Source of the DNA: Myxococcus hansupus
GTDB lineage: Bacteria > Myxococcota > Myxococcia > Myxococcales > Myxococcaceae
NCBI RefSeq assembly: GCF_000280925.3
Contig: NZ_CP012109.1
Location: 6,778,501 to 6,842,500 of the forward strand
Direction: 5' to 3'
Length of the DNA: 64,000 bases
The notes below the pieces were generated by a model. That model saw only the letters and a program-made list of their open reading frames with translations. It did no database searches and was not told where the DNA came from. This document shows, one piece after another, positions 10,157-19,103 of the stretch (position 1 is its first letter; every line of letters begins with the position of its first letter). The translations under genes and the position numbers were made by a program.

Positions 10157-10366
10157 ATGATGGAGCGCACACGTGAACCTGCGGTGGGATGCCCCATTCT
10201 CTCGGGTGACCCAACACCCATGAGTTCTCCGAAGGCTTCCGCGTACATGGCCGCCAGCCTCTATGGATTCATCGCCGGCACCGAAAGTGGGTTCGAACTC
10301 CAGTCGACTGTCGAGCGCGCGGGCAAGGCCTACGGATTCGAAGGCTTCGACGAGGGGAGTATCTGA
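10157..10366 (+). CDS. Small hypothetical ORF, possible gene fragment
   Basis: A 69-codon frame starting six bases after the immunity gene stop (two adjacent ATGs at 10157 and 10160). The C-terminal two thirds (YMAASLYGFIAGTESGFEL and ERAGKAYGFEGFDEG) look protein-like, while the first 20 residues do not. I do not recognise a family. It may be the remnant C-terminus of a deleted gene, because it runs directly into a decayed SDR gene. It could also be non-coding. Confidence 0.3.
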   Translation: MMERTREPAVGCPILSGDPTPMSSPKASAYMAASLYGFIAGTESGFELQSTVERAGKAYGFEGFDEGSI

Positions 10367-10892
10367 GAAGGCTGCGTTCGCGACACTCCAGAATCGCATT
10401 GCTGTAGTGACACGCGGCGCGTCCGGCATCGGACTTGAACTGATGCTTCAACTGGTACGCAGAGGTGCACATGTCGCGGCTTGCGATGTCGACCGCAAGA
10501 GCCTGGAAGCGGCAGTTCGACGGGCACGGAAGCTCAACCCGGACGTATCCGTGACTGCGCATCTGCACGACGTGTCCGAGGAGAAGTCGGTTGCGCGGCT
10601 CGTGAAGAAAGTCACCAAAGGGCACGGAACGGATGCCATCCACCTGCTGTTCAACAACGCGGGCGTCGTGGGCGGCGGCTCGTTTGTCGTCGGACCGCGC
10701 GACGAGTGGGAACAGACGTTCGCGGTGTCCTGGTTCGGCACCTTCGCCAACTATCAGCCCCTGTCAGCCAAGGAGGCGGCAGAAGCGATCCTCGGCGCGG
10801 TAAGCACTGGCGACTGGCGGGGCGTTATCGGCCAGGACGCGGAAGCGATCGATGCGCGCGGTCGACCAGAGCCGTGGTCGGTCTACGATTGA
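10365..10892 (+). pseudogene. Short-chain dehydrogenase pseudogene with internal deletion
   Basis: The frame encodes the N-terminal half of a classical SDR: a cofactor site (TRGASGIGLEL, with the first Gly changed to Arg), AACDVDRKSLEAAVRRA, HLHDVSEEKSV and LLFNNAGVVGGGSF, reaching SWFGTFANY. It then jumps directly to a C-terminal piece, LSAKEAAEAILGAVSTGDWRGVIGQDAEAIDARGR. The central part with the catalytic Ser and YxxxK, about 100 residues, is missing, leaving about 176 residues against the usual 250-300. No start codon with a ribosome-binding site is seen at the expected place. I call it a dead gene left by a deletion. Confidence 0.75.
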
Positions 10893-10948
10893 GGGGTGAC
10901 CTGGCCCCATTCACGTCGGGCAAGCCCGCTTCGCGTTATACTTCGCCC

Positions 10949-11527
10949 ATGAGCCGCTCGACGGACGCAGCCTCGCCACTGACGACGCGCTGTCTTGAAT
11001 GGAGTCGTTGGCTCGGCTGGACCAGCGTCGCGGTCGCAATGAGCATTGGGATCTTGGCGGTGACCAGCGGCCGAATGGACTACACGATGACCGGCGGATA
11101 CGACGATTGTTTTGGCATCGGGTCCTCGGCTTCAGATGTCCTCCTTGGCATGACGCAGATCCTGGCCGTCGCCTTGTGTGGCAGAAAAGGCCCCAAAGCA
11201 CTCTGGACTGGCGTCGTCACCACCCACTTCGTTCAGCATGTCCCCGCAGCCGCGATGATGGCATGGGCCGTCGTGGATATCCCTATTCCGATAGGTAGAC
11301 CATACAATGCAGCAGTCTTCTGGTGGACGGCGAGGGCTCTCGTTGCAGCATGCGCCATCATTTGGCTCGGCGTGAAACGAGAGGGTCCAAGCGCCCGTGC
11401 CATGAGCGCATCGGCGATCATCAGCCTCGCGATCCTATGGCTCCTAAGCCTGCGATGGAATGACTTTCACATCAACCCCATCCTTCCCTGGAAGACCCTT
11501 CACCAGTTCTTCTCACTCAACCTGTGA
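10949..11527 (+). CDS. Membrane protein of unknown function (copy A)
   Basis: 192 residues with about four hydrophobic segments (WTSVAVAMSIGILAVTSG, DVLLGMTQILAVALC, VPAAAMMAWAVV, ALVAACAIIWLGV). I do not recognise the family. It is clearly paralogous to the protein at 12184-12768: shared features include TGG..DC.G.GS between helices 1 and 2, GPKAxWTGxVTTxF, VPAAA and FWW. A TATACT hexamer lies 6 bases before the ATG, which could be a -10 element giving a very short leader. It lies in the accessory island after the SDR relic. Confidence 0.75.
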   Translation: MSRSTDAASPLTTRCLEWSRWLGWTSVAVAMSIGILAVTSGRMDYTMTGGYDDCFGIGSSASDVLLGMTQILAVALCGRKGPKALWTGVVTTHFVQHVPAAAMMAWAVVDIPIPIGRPYNAAVFWWTARALVAACAIIWLGVKREGPSARAMSASAIISLAILWLLSLRWNDFHINPILPWKTLHQFFSLNL

Positions 11528-11570
11528 AGCCGTCAGGGCCAGCACCACCATGACGTGGATGGGGCCAAGA

Positions 11571-12125
11571 ATGAGCACTGACAAGCAAGCGCTTCTCTCC
11601 GATGAGCAACGCGAAGCCGCCCTGCAAGCCCTCGTTGGTTCCAACCCGACCGCCATCATCCAAGCCGCGAACCTTCTCTCAGGTGACTCGACGACCACGC
11701 CCAGGTTGCTGGAGCTGCTTGAGGTCGAAAGTCGCCCCGCTTCGAGGCAGGGAATCCTCTTCGCGCTCTCCTGGCACGGCGATGTCAGCTTGTGGGGGCT
11801 GATGCTGCGAATCCTCGCCGATGTCCAGGAAGCCCCTGTGGTCCGAGGACAGGCAGCAGAGGGAGTTGCATACCTGTTCTACAAGGTTCAGCCCGAAACG
11901 GAGGAATTCGAACTCGCTGCGCGGACCCTCTTGAAGGCCCTGGAGGATCCATCCCTTGAAGTCCGCTATGGGGTGATATTCGCGCTAGGCGCATCACGGC
12001 ACCTCTCATTCCTCCCAGTCCTTGAAGCCTTGATTGAAGATCCAACTCCAGTTCCCGGCTGGAACGACACCATTGGCAGAAAAGCCGCCGATGCAATCGA
12101 AAGCCTGACCTGGGGAAGAGAGTGA
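11571..12125 (+). CDS. HEAT-repeat protein
   Basis: About 184 residues, nearly all alpha-helical repeats: ALQALVGSNPTAIIQAANLL, TPRLLELLEVESRPASRQGILFAL, RGQAAEGVAYLFYK, AARTLLKALEDPSLEVRYGVIFALGA and FLPVLEALIEDPTP. These fit HEAT/PBS-lyase-like repeats used for protein binding. It is soluble, with no signal peptide. It sits between two paralogous membrane proteins; HEAT-like proteins occur among immunity and adaptor proteins in myxobacterial accessory islands, but that is only an analogy. I chose ATG 11571; in-frame ATGs at 11550 and 11559 are possible. Confidence 0.8.
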   Translation: MSTDKQALLSDEQREAALQALVGSNPTAIIQAANLLSGDSTTTPRLLELLEVESRPASRQGILFALSWHGDVSLWGLMLRILADVQEAPVVRGQAAEGVAYLFYKVQPETEEFELAARTLLKALEDPSLEVRYGVIFALGASRHLSFLPVLEALIEDPTPVPGWNDTIGRKAADAIESLTWGRE

Positions 12126-12183
12126 CAACCCTCTGAATCAAGGCCCCCTCGTCCCCGGGGCAGGAATTCAGTACGTTTCCCAA

Positions 12184-12768
12184 ATGGAGCCCGCTTCGAC
12201 TACGAACGCCCCGCTGGCGAAATTCCGCTCAGAATGGCTTCCGATTTTCGGATGGACCGTAACCGCGGTCCTCACAGTTGCGCTCATCGAGTCTTTGGTC
12301 AACCGCGCGACAGGGTGGGAGATGGGTTACACCCTATCCGGTGGTCAAGGGGACTGCATGGGCTTCGGCAGCGGAGCCGCGGATATCGCCGTAGGCATTG
12401 CACAACTCGTGGCTGTCTATATTTGCAGAAGAACAGGGCCGAAGGCCTTCTGGACTGGTATCGTGACCACCGAGTTCATCCGATACGTCCCCGCCGCCGC
12501 ACTCATCATGTGGCTCGGCGTTTCAGAGCCCTCCGAAGTGGGCTACTTGCTTCGCTCCGCATTCTTCTGGTGGCCCCTGAGAGGGGCGTTCGCAACCGTC
12601 GCATTCGCCTGGCTCTGCTTGAAAGCAGAACGACGGCGTTCGATTGCCGCGTCGGGAGTCACAAGCATCATCATCCTCGGAGCGCTCAGCTTGCTGTTTG
12701 CGAAGCACTACTTCGATGGCGCGCTCCCTGCGAGAACCGAGAACCTGTGGGGAAGGATTCATCGGTGA
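12184..12768 (+). CDS. Membrane protein of unknown function (copy B)
   Basis: 194 residues, paralogous to the protein at 10949-11527 with the same order of about four hydrophobic segments (VTAVLTVALIESLV, IAVGIAQLVAVYIC, VPAAALIMWLGV, IIILGALSLLF) and the same signature GPKAFWTGIVTTEF plus FFWW. The C-terminus diverges. No family is recognised. It ends 11 bases before the convergent SNF2 gene, marking the right border of the small island. Confidence 0.75.
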   Translation: MEPASTTNAPLAKFRSEWLPIFGWTVTAVLTVALIESLVNRATGWEMGYTLSGGQGDCMGFGSGAADIAVGIAQLVAVYICRRTGPKAFWTGIVTTEFIRYVPAAALIMWLGVSEPSEVGYLLRSAFFWWPLRGAFATVAFAWLCLKAERRRSIAASGVTSIIILGALSLLFAKHYFDGALPARTENLWGRIHR

Positions 12769-12778
12769 CCGCCTCAGC

Positions 12779-15700
12779 TCAGTGCCGAGTCCGAGGCGCC
12801 TCTTCCTCCCCAGGAGGCGCCAGCCGCTGAGAAAGCAGGCCCAGCAAATCCTGCGTCGACAGCCGTCCCGCCGCGTCCTTCCCTTCCAGCACCCCCGCCA
12901 CCAGCGCGCGCTTGTGCTCGTGCAGGGACAGCATCTGCTCCTCGATGGTCCCCCGCGTCACCAATCGGTACACCGTCACGGGCCGCTCCTGGCCAATCCG
13001 GTGCGCGCGGTCGGAGGCCTGGTCCTCCACGGCGGGGTTCCACCACGGGTCCAGGTGAATCACCGTGGTCGCCGCCGTGAGATTCAGCCCGAAGCCTCCG
13101 GCCTTGAGCGAAATCAGGAACAGCGGAACGTCGCCCTCTTGAAACGCCCGCACGCGCTCAGCCCGAGCCCCCGCGGGCGTCTGCCCATCCAGGTACTCGT
13201 AATCAATCCCCTCCGCGTCCAACACCTCGCGCACCAGCGCCAGGTGTGACGTGAACTGGCTGAACACGAGCGCACGGTGCCCCTCCGCGCGCAGTTCCCG
13301 CACCAACTCCATGAAGCGTTCGAGCTTGGCCGACTCCAACTTCGACCCCGCGTCATACAGCCGCGGATGTGACGCCAGGAGCCGCAGCCGCGTGAGCGCC
13401 GCCAGGATTTCGATGCGCCGCTCCTGCTCCTTCATCACCGGCTTGCGCGTCTCCAGGTCGGACAGCGCGGCCAGGCGCGCGTCCTCGTAGAGCGCCCACT
13501 CCTCTGACGACAGGACGATGGGCACCCGGATGTCCGTCCGAGGCGGAAGCTGCGCCTCCACCTGCGCCTTCGTCCTTCGCAACAGGAAGGGCTGAAGCAC
13601 CCGCGCCAACGCCGGCGCCGCCGTCGGGTCCACACCGCGCTCAATCGGCGCGGCGAAGCGAGAACGGAATGCCTCCCAGCTCCCGAGCAGCCCCGGGAAG
13701 ACCACGGCGAACAAGCTCCACAGCTCGCCCAGATGGTTCTCCAGTGGCGTGCCCGACAGTGCGAACTTGAAGTCCCCCTGGAGCGCCCGGGCCGCCCGGA
13801 AGCGATGCGTCGTCGCGTTCTTCAACGTCTGCGCCTCGTCGAAGACAATCGTCGCGAAGCGCAGCTTCGACAGCCGCTCGATGTCCCGCGTGAGCAGGCC
13901 ATAGCTCAGCACCAGTACGTCCTTGGGCCCCAGCTTCTCCAACGTCTGCCCCCGGTCCGACACCTCCGAGAACGACGTCATCCGCAGCGACGGAGCGAAG
14001 CGCTTCGCCTCCTCCATCCAGTTGAAGGCCACGGACGTCGGCGCCAGCACCAGCGCGGGCCCCAACTTGGCCCGGTCCAGGAGCATCGTCAGCGCCTGCA
14101 CCGTCTTGCCCAGACCCATGTCGTCCGCGAGCACCCCACCCGCGCCCCACGACGCCAGCCGCGTCAGCCAGCGGAAGCCCTCCAACTGGTAGTCCCGCAG
14201 CGACGTCTTCAACGCGGCGGGCACCCGAGGCTTCAGCTCCTTCGCCGCGAAGATGCGCTCCACCAGCGACTGCCACGTATTGTCCGCCTCGACGTCCGCG
14301 CCCGCGTCCTGGAGCGCCTTCATCGCCTCCACCGCGGACGGCCCCAGCTCCAGCCCATGCCGAGTGGCATGCGCATGGTCCGCGAGCCGCTCCAGGTGTT
14401 CCCGCAGTGCCCCCTCAATCTCCACGTACGACGTCGCGTCCACCTGGACGTAGCGCTCCTTGCGCCGAGCCGCATCGAGCAGTCGCGCCAGCTCCACCCG
14501 CTCCCCCTCCACCGCGAGCCCGCCCAACACGCCGAACCAGTCCCGCTTCCGCTCCAGGATGACCTTCAGCGCCTGCGGAGAGGGCGCCTGGAACAGCCGC
14601 ACCGGCGCGCCCACCCACTCCAGCTCCGGCCGGGGCTCCACCTCCGTACACGCGGAGAGCACCGCGAGCCCGCCCTGGGCACTGGTGAAGCGGAACGTGA
14701 AGGGCAGCTCCTCCGGCTCCGCGGTATCCAGCGGCAACCGCGCCTGGAGCAACTCCGCCGTCGCCCGTTCCTGAACGAAGTCACGAACCGCGTGCACCGC
14801 GCCCGTGCCGCGCCGGACATGGACATCCCGCGCCCCCTCGCCCGGAATGAACGTAGGACTGTCCGCCAGTGGTCTCGCGCGCAGCTCCACGCGGACCGCG
14901 CCACTCGCGTGGGCCTCCATGCGCACCACGGAGGTGTAGCGCAGCGGCACCGACTCCCCCATGACACTGCGAGGCAGCGCCACGGGCACGCGCAGCGACA
15001 GCTTCGACAACTGGTCCAACAGCGCGACGTGACTCTCCGGAGGAAACGCATTGCCATGGCGGTTCAGCGCCGACAGCAGCGCGCGGACCTCCGGGCCCGC
15101 GTCCAGCACCGTGAGCACCCGCTGGCTGTCATCCCAGACGTAGAGCCCCTCCTCCGGCGGCGCCCGGCGCACCCGCTCCAGCATCGCCGAGGGCAACATC
15201 GCCCCGTCCACACCCGCGCTCACGATGACCACCCCATCCCGGTCCTCGGCGACGAGCCCGACCTTGGCGCGCTCGATGCGCACCAGCAGGTCCGGGTTCT
15301 CGTCCAGGTGGATGCGGGGGTGGCCCACCAGTTCGAAGAGCAGCGCGCGAGACGCGGGGGCCTCCGACTCCGGCAGCAACGCCGCCAGCCGCGCGTCCGA
15401 CGCCGAGAGCTGCGAGCCATGGTCCTGCAACAGCTTGCGCCGGCTCACCTTCGCGCCCGTGCTGCGCTGCCCCTTCTTGTTGCGCTTGTGCACATACGGC
15501 GCGAGCTCCACGCCGTACCCGTTGATGACATCCAACCGCCACGACACCTCGCCACCACCGGGTCCACCGGGACTGTCGTCGACAGCCCGCTCCAGCGCCC
15601 GCAGCGCACGCTCCCAGCCGGGACGGACCAGCTCTTCCAGCTCCTCGCCAAACGTCTCCGTCCAGGACTGGCGAAGCCACAGCAGCGCCGTGTCGATGAC

Positions 15701-16324
15701 GGCCAGCAGGTGGACACAGAACGTCGCGCCACACGTGCAGTCTCCCGTCACCTCCGTGGGGGAGAAAATCAGCCGGGCTTCCGGAAGGATGAAGCCCGCA
15801 TGCGCGCCCACCGGCAGCTCGGAGATGCGCGTCTCCCGCAGACGGAAGCCCGGGAGCGGCGCGTCGTACTGCATCAGGTCCGGCACCAGCGCGTGCATCG
15901 GCCGGGGGGCGACGGCGGCCGGGACACGCGCACGCAGCGCCAGCAGCAACCCGTGGACGCGGTGCGCCCGGACATCCTCGGGCGGAGCCAGCCGCTCACC
16001 GAGCGAGGCCCGTGACACCTCCGCCCCCAACCGCTCCGCCTCCACGAACCGCCAGGCGAGCGTGGGCAACAGCTCCTTCATCCGCGGCGACGGCATCGCC
16101 TCCGTCATCCAGCGCGCCAGCGAATCCGTGCTCAACAACTCCACCAACCGGCGGCGGGCCAGCACGGGCCGCGCCTGCGGGAGGTAGGCGGCTTCGACCA
16201 GCGGCATCAGCACCGCCAGGCTCAACCGCGACAGGTGCTCGAGCCCCTGCGCCCGCAGCCACGCCAGCGCGTCACTGGCCGTATCGAACAAGGGAGTCAC
16301 GGACGTATCGAGCGGCGCGGACAT
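12779..16324 (-). CDS. SNF2-family DEAD/DEAH-box helicase with SWIM zinc finger
   Basis: About 1181 residues. Near residue 195 a SWIM-type finger is visible (CTCGATFCVHLL). A long unassigned middle part precedes the SNF2 motor: motif I DDMGLGKTVQ near residue 735, motif II DEAQTLKN, LSGTPLENHLGELWSL, then the second RecA domain with LVFSQFTSHLALV, KAGGFGLNLTAA, VIHLDPWWNPAVEDQASDRAHRIGQ. These are the RapA/HepA-like bacterial Swi2/Snf2 ATPases that translocate on double-stranded DNA. The ATG at 16324 fits better than the 26-codon upstream extension from 16402. Target and partner are not evident. Confidence 0.95.
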   Translation of the reverse strand: MSAPLDTSVTPLFDTASDALAWLRAQGLEHLSRLSLAVLMPLVEAAYLPQARPVLARRRLVELLSTDSLARWMTEAMPSPRMKELLPTLAWRFVEAERLGAEVSRASLGERLAPPEDVRAHRVHGLLLALRARVPAAVAPRPMHALVPDLMQYDAPLPGFRLRETRISELPVGAHAGFILPEARLIFSPTEVTGDCTCGATFCVHLLAVIDTALLWLRQSWTETFGEELEELVRPGWERALRALERAVDDSPGGPGGGEVSWRLDVINGYGVELAPYVHKRNKKGQRSTGAKVSRRKLLQDHGSQLSASDARLAALLPESEAPASRALLFELVGHPRIHLDENPDLLVRIERAKVGLVAEDRDGVVIVSAGVDGAMLPSAMLERVRRAPPEEGLYVWDDSQRVLTVLDAGPEVRALLSALNRHGNAFPPESHVALLDQLSKLSLRVPVALPRSVMGESVPLRYTSVVRMEAHASGAVRVELRARPLADSPTFIPGEGARDVHVRRGTGAVHAVRDFVQERATAELLQARLPLDTAEPEELPFTFRFTSAQGGLAVLSACTEVEPRPELEWVGAPVRLFQAPSPQALKVILERKRDWFGVLGGLAVEGERVELARLLDAARRKERYVQVDATSYVEIEGALREHLERLADHAHATRHGLELGPSAVEAMKALQDAGADVEADNTWQSLVERIFAAKELKPRVPAALKTSLRDYQLEGFRWLTRLASWGAGGVLADDMGLGKTVQALTMLLDRAKLGPALVLAPTSVAFNWMEEAKRFAPSLRMTSFSEVSDRGQTLEKLGPKDVLVLSYGLLTRDIERLSKLRFATIVFDEAQTLKNATTHRFRAARALQGDFKFALSGTPLENHLGELWSLFAVVFPGLLGSWEAFRSRFAAPIERGVDPTAAPALARVLQPFLLRRTKAQVEAQLPPRTDIRVPIVLSSEEWALYEDARLAALSDLETRKPVMKEQERRIEILAALTRLRLLASHPRLYDAGSKLESAKLERFMELVRELRAEGHRALVFSQFTSHLALVREVLDAEGIDYEYLDGQTPAGARAERVRAFQEGDVPLFLISLKAGGFGLNLTAATTVIHLDPWWNPAVEDQASDRAHRIGQERPVTVYRLVTRGTIEEQMLSLHEHKRALVAGVLEGKDAAGRLSTQDLLGLLSQRLAPPGEEEAPRTRH

Positions 16325-16574
16325 GCCCCCGCTTCTTCGCAAAGCAGCCACGAAACGCAAGCAGGGCCGTGGCACACGCACAGAGCGGACGGCCGGCCGC
16401 ATGTCGTCACTTTCCGTGTATCCGGCCGAGCCCCCGCGACCAGAGATTGCCAGTCACGTCAAGACGCAGGTCGACATCGACCTCGCGCCATTCGCCTCGC
16501 GGCGGCCGGGTGACGTACTTGAATGACCTCGCTCGCTTCGATATCCCGCCAGGGCTGCCAAGGAGCGTCCCCGC

Positions 16575-17603
16575 GTGAAGCGAAGCGTGTTTGGCCTGGT
16601 CGTTGCCCTGTCACTGACCGCCTGTAAGGAAGAGCCTCGAGGGCAGATGGAGCCCATTCCCCGCCCGCCGGGGATGAAGGACGCTCCTCCGCCCGCGGAA
16701 GCGCCCGCTGCGGCCGCCGCCGCGGAGCCGCCCGTGGACCCGTCGAAGGTCGTCCTCCGGTGGAAGCTCGCGAAGGGCGCGTCCACGGCCTACCGGCTCG
16801 ACCTCGAGCGCACCAGTGCCGCCCCCGCCTCCAGCGCCGAGCCAGAGACGCCCGCGAAGGGCGCCAAGGGCAAGGGCAAGGCCGCCGCGAAGCCCGCCCC
16901 CGCCGCGCCGCCCGTCGCCCCCCTGCCCGACGCCGTCACCTACGCGTTGGAGCTCACCGACTCGGGGGACTACCGCCTCCGCGTCACGCCCGTGGGCAGC
17001 GACGCGAATGTCGACGTCGGCACGCTGAGCGAGCGCGGCTTCGTGCTCGACGGCCTGCAGGGCGCCACGCGGAACATCGCCACGCTGGTGCTGGAGCTCC
17101 CGCGGGACCCCGTGGGCCCCAATGACACCTGGTCGCTCGGCACCCAGTTGATTCTCACCGATGAGCTGGGCACGCAGTTCCAGCCCGGCCAGCCCGAGCG
17201 CCGCAACCGCGTGAAGCTCGTCAGCCTGACGCCTGTCGAAGGCGGCGAGCAGGTCGCCACGCTGGAGTACGACATCTCCGAGACGCTGGCCGGCAAGGTC
17301 CGCGCGAAGGACGCGCCGCCCACCTCCCCCGCGCGCGCCGCCGAGGAAGACGCGGAGGCCGCGTCGGAGAACCCGAAGAGCAAGCCCCCGTCGGACGCCG
17401 ACGCCAGCGCCGAGGTCACCATCACCGGCCGCGGCGAGTTCCTGGTGAAGGCCGGACAGTGGCGCTCCTGGGAAGGCACCCTCACCACGGTGACGAAGGG
17501 CCGCTTCCCCACCGCCGCGCTCCAGGTCCCCACCGGCGGCCTGAAGCTGCGCCTCTCCTCGGCGAAGGCCGCGCCTACGCCAACGGCCCAGCCGGAGCAG
17601 TAG
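16575..17603 (+). CDS. Hypothetical lipoprotein
   Basis: 342 residues beginning at GTG with AAGGAG ahead of it. The N-terminus is a lipoprotein signal (lipobox LTAC, Cys at about residue 17) followed by a Pro/Ala-rich linker. The remainder is mostly beta (LRWKLAKGASTAYRLDLER, YALELTDSGDYRLRVTPVG, TITGRGEFLVKAGQWRSWEGTL), resembling secreted proteins of the DUF6263 kind, though I cannot confirm. Two low-complexity Ala/Lys/Pro inserts are present. Its 3-prime end overlaps the convergent ferrochelatase gene by 29 bases. Confidence 0.8.
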   Translation: MKRSVFGLVVALSLTACKEEPRGQMEPIPRPPGMKDAPPPAEAPAAAAAAEPPVDPSKVVLRWKLAKGASTAYRLDLERTSAAPASSAEPETPAKGAKGKGKAAAKPAPAAPPVAPLPDAVTYALELTDSGDYRLRVTPVGSDANVDVGTLSERGFVLDGLQGATRNIATLVLELPRDPVGPNDTWSLGTQLILTDELGTQFQPGQPERRNRVKLVSLTPVEGGEQVATLEYDISETLAGKVRAKDAPPTSPARAAEEDAEAASENPKSKPPSDADASAEVTITGRGEFLVKAGQWRSWEGTLTTVTKGRFPTAALQVPTGGLKLRLSSAKAAPTPTAQPEQ

Positions 17604-18642
17604 GCGGCCCGTCCGACTCGCGCACCAACTGCACCACGGCGTCCACCCAGGTCGGGTGGGCGTTGAGGGAGGGGACGAGCGTCAGGGACTCCCCTCCCGC
17701 CTCCAGGAACTGTTCCCGCGCGCGGAGGCCAATCTCCTCCAGCGTCTCCAGGCAGTCCGCCACGAAGGCCGGGCACATCACCGCCAGGCGCTTCACGCCC
17801 TTCTGCGCCAGCTCTGGAAGCACCACGTCCGTGTACGGCTTCACCCACGGCGTGCGGCCCAGCCGCGACTGGAAGGACACGCTCCACCCGTCCGCCGGCA
17901 GCCCCAACCGCTGGGCCAGCCCCCGCGCCGTCGCGTAGCTCTGCGCGCGGTAGCAGTGCCGGTTCGCGTCCGTCATGGCGTCACAGCAGGAGGAGCTGGC
18001 CAGGCAATGCGCCCCGGTGGGGTCGCTCTTGCGCATGTGCCGCTCTGGCAGGCCGTGGAAGCTGAAGAGGACGTAGTCGGCGCGCGAGTCCTCAATCACG
18101 GGCCGCGCCACGGTGGTGAAGGCGTCGAGGAAGCCCGGGTGCTCGTAGAAGGCCGGCACCGCGCGGACGAAGGGCACGTCCCACCCCTGCGTCAGCACCT
18201 CGTAGGTGCGCGCCAGCGAGGACGCCGTGGAGGACGTGGCCTCCTGCGGATACAGCGGCAGCACGGTGAACTCGGACACGCCTCGCGCCTGCAGGGACGC
18301 CACCGCGTCCGGGATGGACGGCGAGCCGTAGCGCATGCCCAGCGCCACCTCGTACTGCCCCGCCAGCCGCTGCGCCACCTGGTCCGCCAGGGCCTGGCTG
18401 TACACGAGCAGCGGCGAGCCCTCCTTCATCCAAATCTTCCGGTACGCCTCCGCGCTCTTCGCCGGGCGCACCGGGAGGATGACGAAGTTGAGCAGCGCCC
18501 AACGGGCCACCGGATGGATGTCGATGACGCGCGGGTCATTGAGGAACTCGCGCAGGTAGCGGCGCACCGGTGCCGCCTCCGGCGCATCCGGCGTGCCCAG
18601 GTTGATGAGCAGCAGCCCTCGCTTCGAAGTCGGCGTAGGCAT
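17575..18642 (-). CDS. hemH: Ferrochelatase
   Basis: Inserts Fe2+ into protoporphyrin IX, the last haem step of the protoporphyrin branch. Visible are LLLINLGTPDAPEAAPVRRYLREFLNDPRV, GSPLLVYSQ, MRYGSPSI, VLPLYPQ, the catalytic His segment SFHGLPERH and VSFQSRLG, then CPAFVADCLETLEEI. Between residues about 195 and 220 is a Cys-rich insert (HCLASSSCCDAM and NRHC), the internal four-Cys segment that in Myxococcus ferrochelatase binds a [2Fe-2S] cluster. The start overlaps the apaG stop (TGATG), so both are co-transcribed and coupled. Confidence 0.96.
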   Translation of the reverse strand: MPTPTSKRGLLLINLGTPDAPEAAPVRRYLREFLNDPRVIDIHPVARWALLNFVILPVRPAKSAEAYRKIWMKEGSPLLVYSQALADQVAQRLAGQYEVALGMRYGSPSIPDAVASLQARGVSEFTVLPLYPQEATSSTASSLARTYEVLTQGWDVPFVRAVPAFYEHPGFLDAFTTVARPVIEDSRADYVLFSFHGLPERHMRKSDPTGAHCLASSSCCDAMTDANRHCYRAQSYATARGLAQRLGLPADGWSVSFQSRLGRTPWVKPYTDVVLPELAQKGVKRLAVMCPAFVADCLETLEEIGLRAREQFLEAGGESLTLVPSLNAHPTWVDAVVQLVRESDGPPTAPAGPLA

Positions 18643-19028
18643 CAGTGCAGGGAGTTGGGGAGGGTGAGCGCGAACTCGGCGATGCGCGCGTCGAAGCGCG
18701 TGCCGTCCGGCCGCACCATGTCATAGCTGCCGCGCATCGTGCCGAAGGGCGTGCGCAGCATGGCCCAGCTCGTGTACTCGAACCGCTCCCCGGGCCCCAG
18801 GTGGGGCTGACGGCCCACCACGCCCTCGCCCCGGACCTCCTCCACCTTGCCCGTGGCATCGGTGATGACCCAGTGGCGGGCCTTGAGCTGCGCCGGCACG
18901 TCGCCCTCGTTGACGATCTCCACCGTGTACATGAAGGCGAACTGCCCGGACTCCGGAGCGCTGCGCTCCGGCCAGTAGGCGGGCTTCACGGTGATGCGGA
19001 TGCCGTCGGTCGTCGCACTGGAGGACAT
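18642..19028 (-). CDS. apaG: ApaG protein
   Basis: 128 residues of the ApaG/F-box-associated immunoglobulin-like fold: IRITVKPAYWPERS, FAFMYTVEIVNEGDVPAQLKARHWVITDATG, GEGVVGRQPHLGPGERFEYTSW and the C-terminal GSYDMV. ApaG is linked to cobalt/magnesium homeostasis in enterobacteria but its biochemical function is unclear. The ATG at 19028 gives the normal length; an upstream in-frame start at 19088 adds 20 unconserved residues. It is upstream of and coupled to hemH. Confidence 0.93.
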   Translation of the reverse strand: MSSSATTDGIRITVKPAYWPERSAPESGQFAFMYTVEIVNEGDVPAQLKARHWVITDATGKVEEVRGEGVVGRQPHLGPGERFEYTSWAMLRTPFGTMRGSYDMVRPDGTRFDARIAEFALTLPNSLH

Positions 19029-19103
19029 GCCCCCAGATTTGGCGGCAACCGCACCCACTTGCAAGGAAAACACCGGGTTGGACGACACCCGGCGCCCTCC
19101 GGC

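Noticed and set aside
10481-11527. A 348-codon frame through the SDR relic into the membrane protein
   Set aside because: Its N-terminal half is an out-of-frame reading of the SDR remnant; only the part from ATG 10949 has a protein-like sequence and a paralogue.
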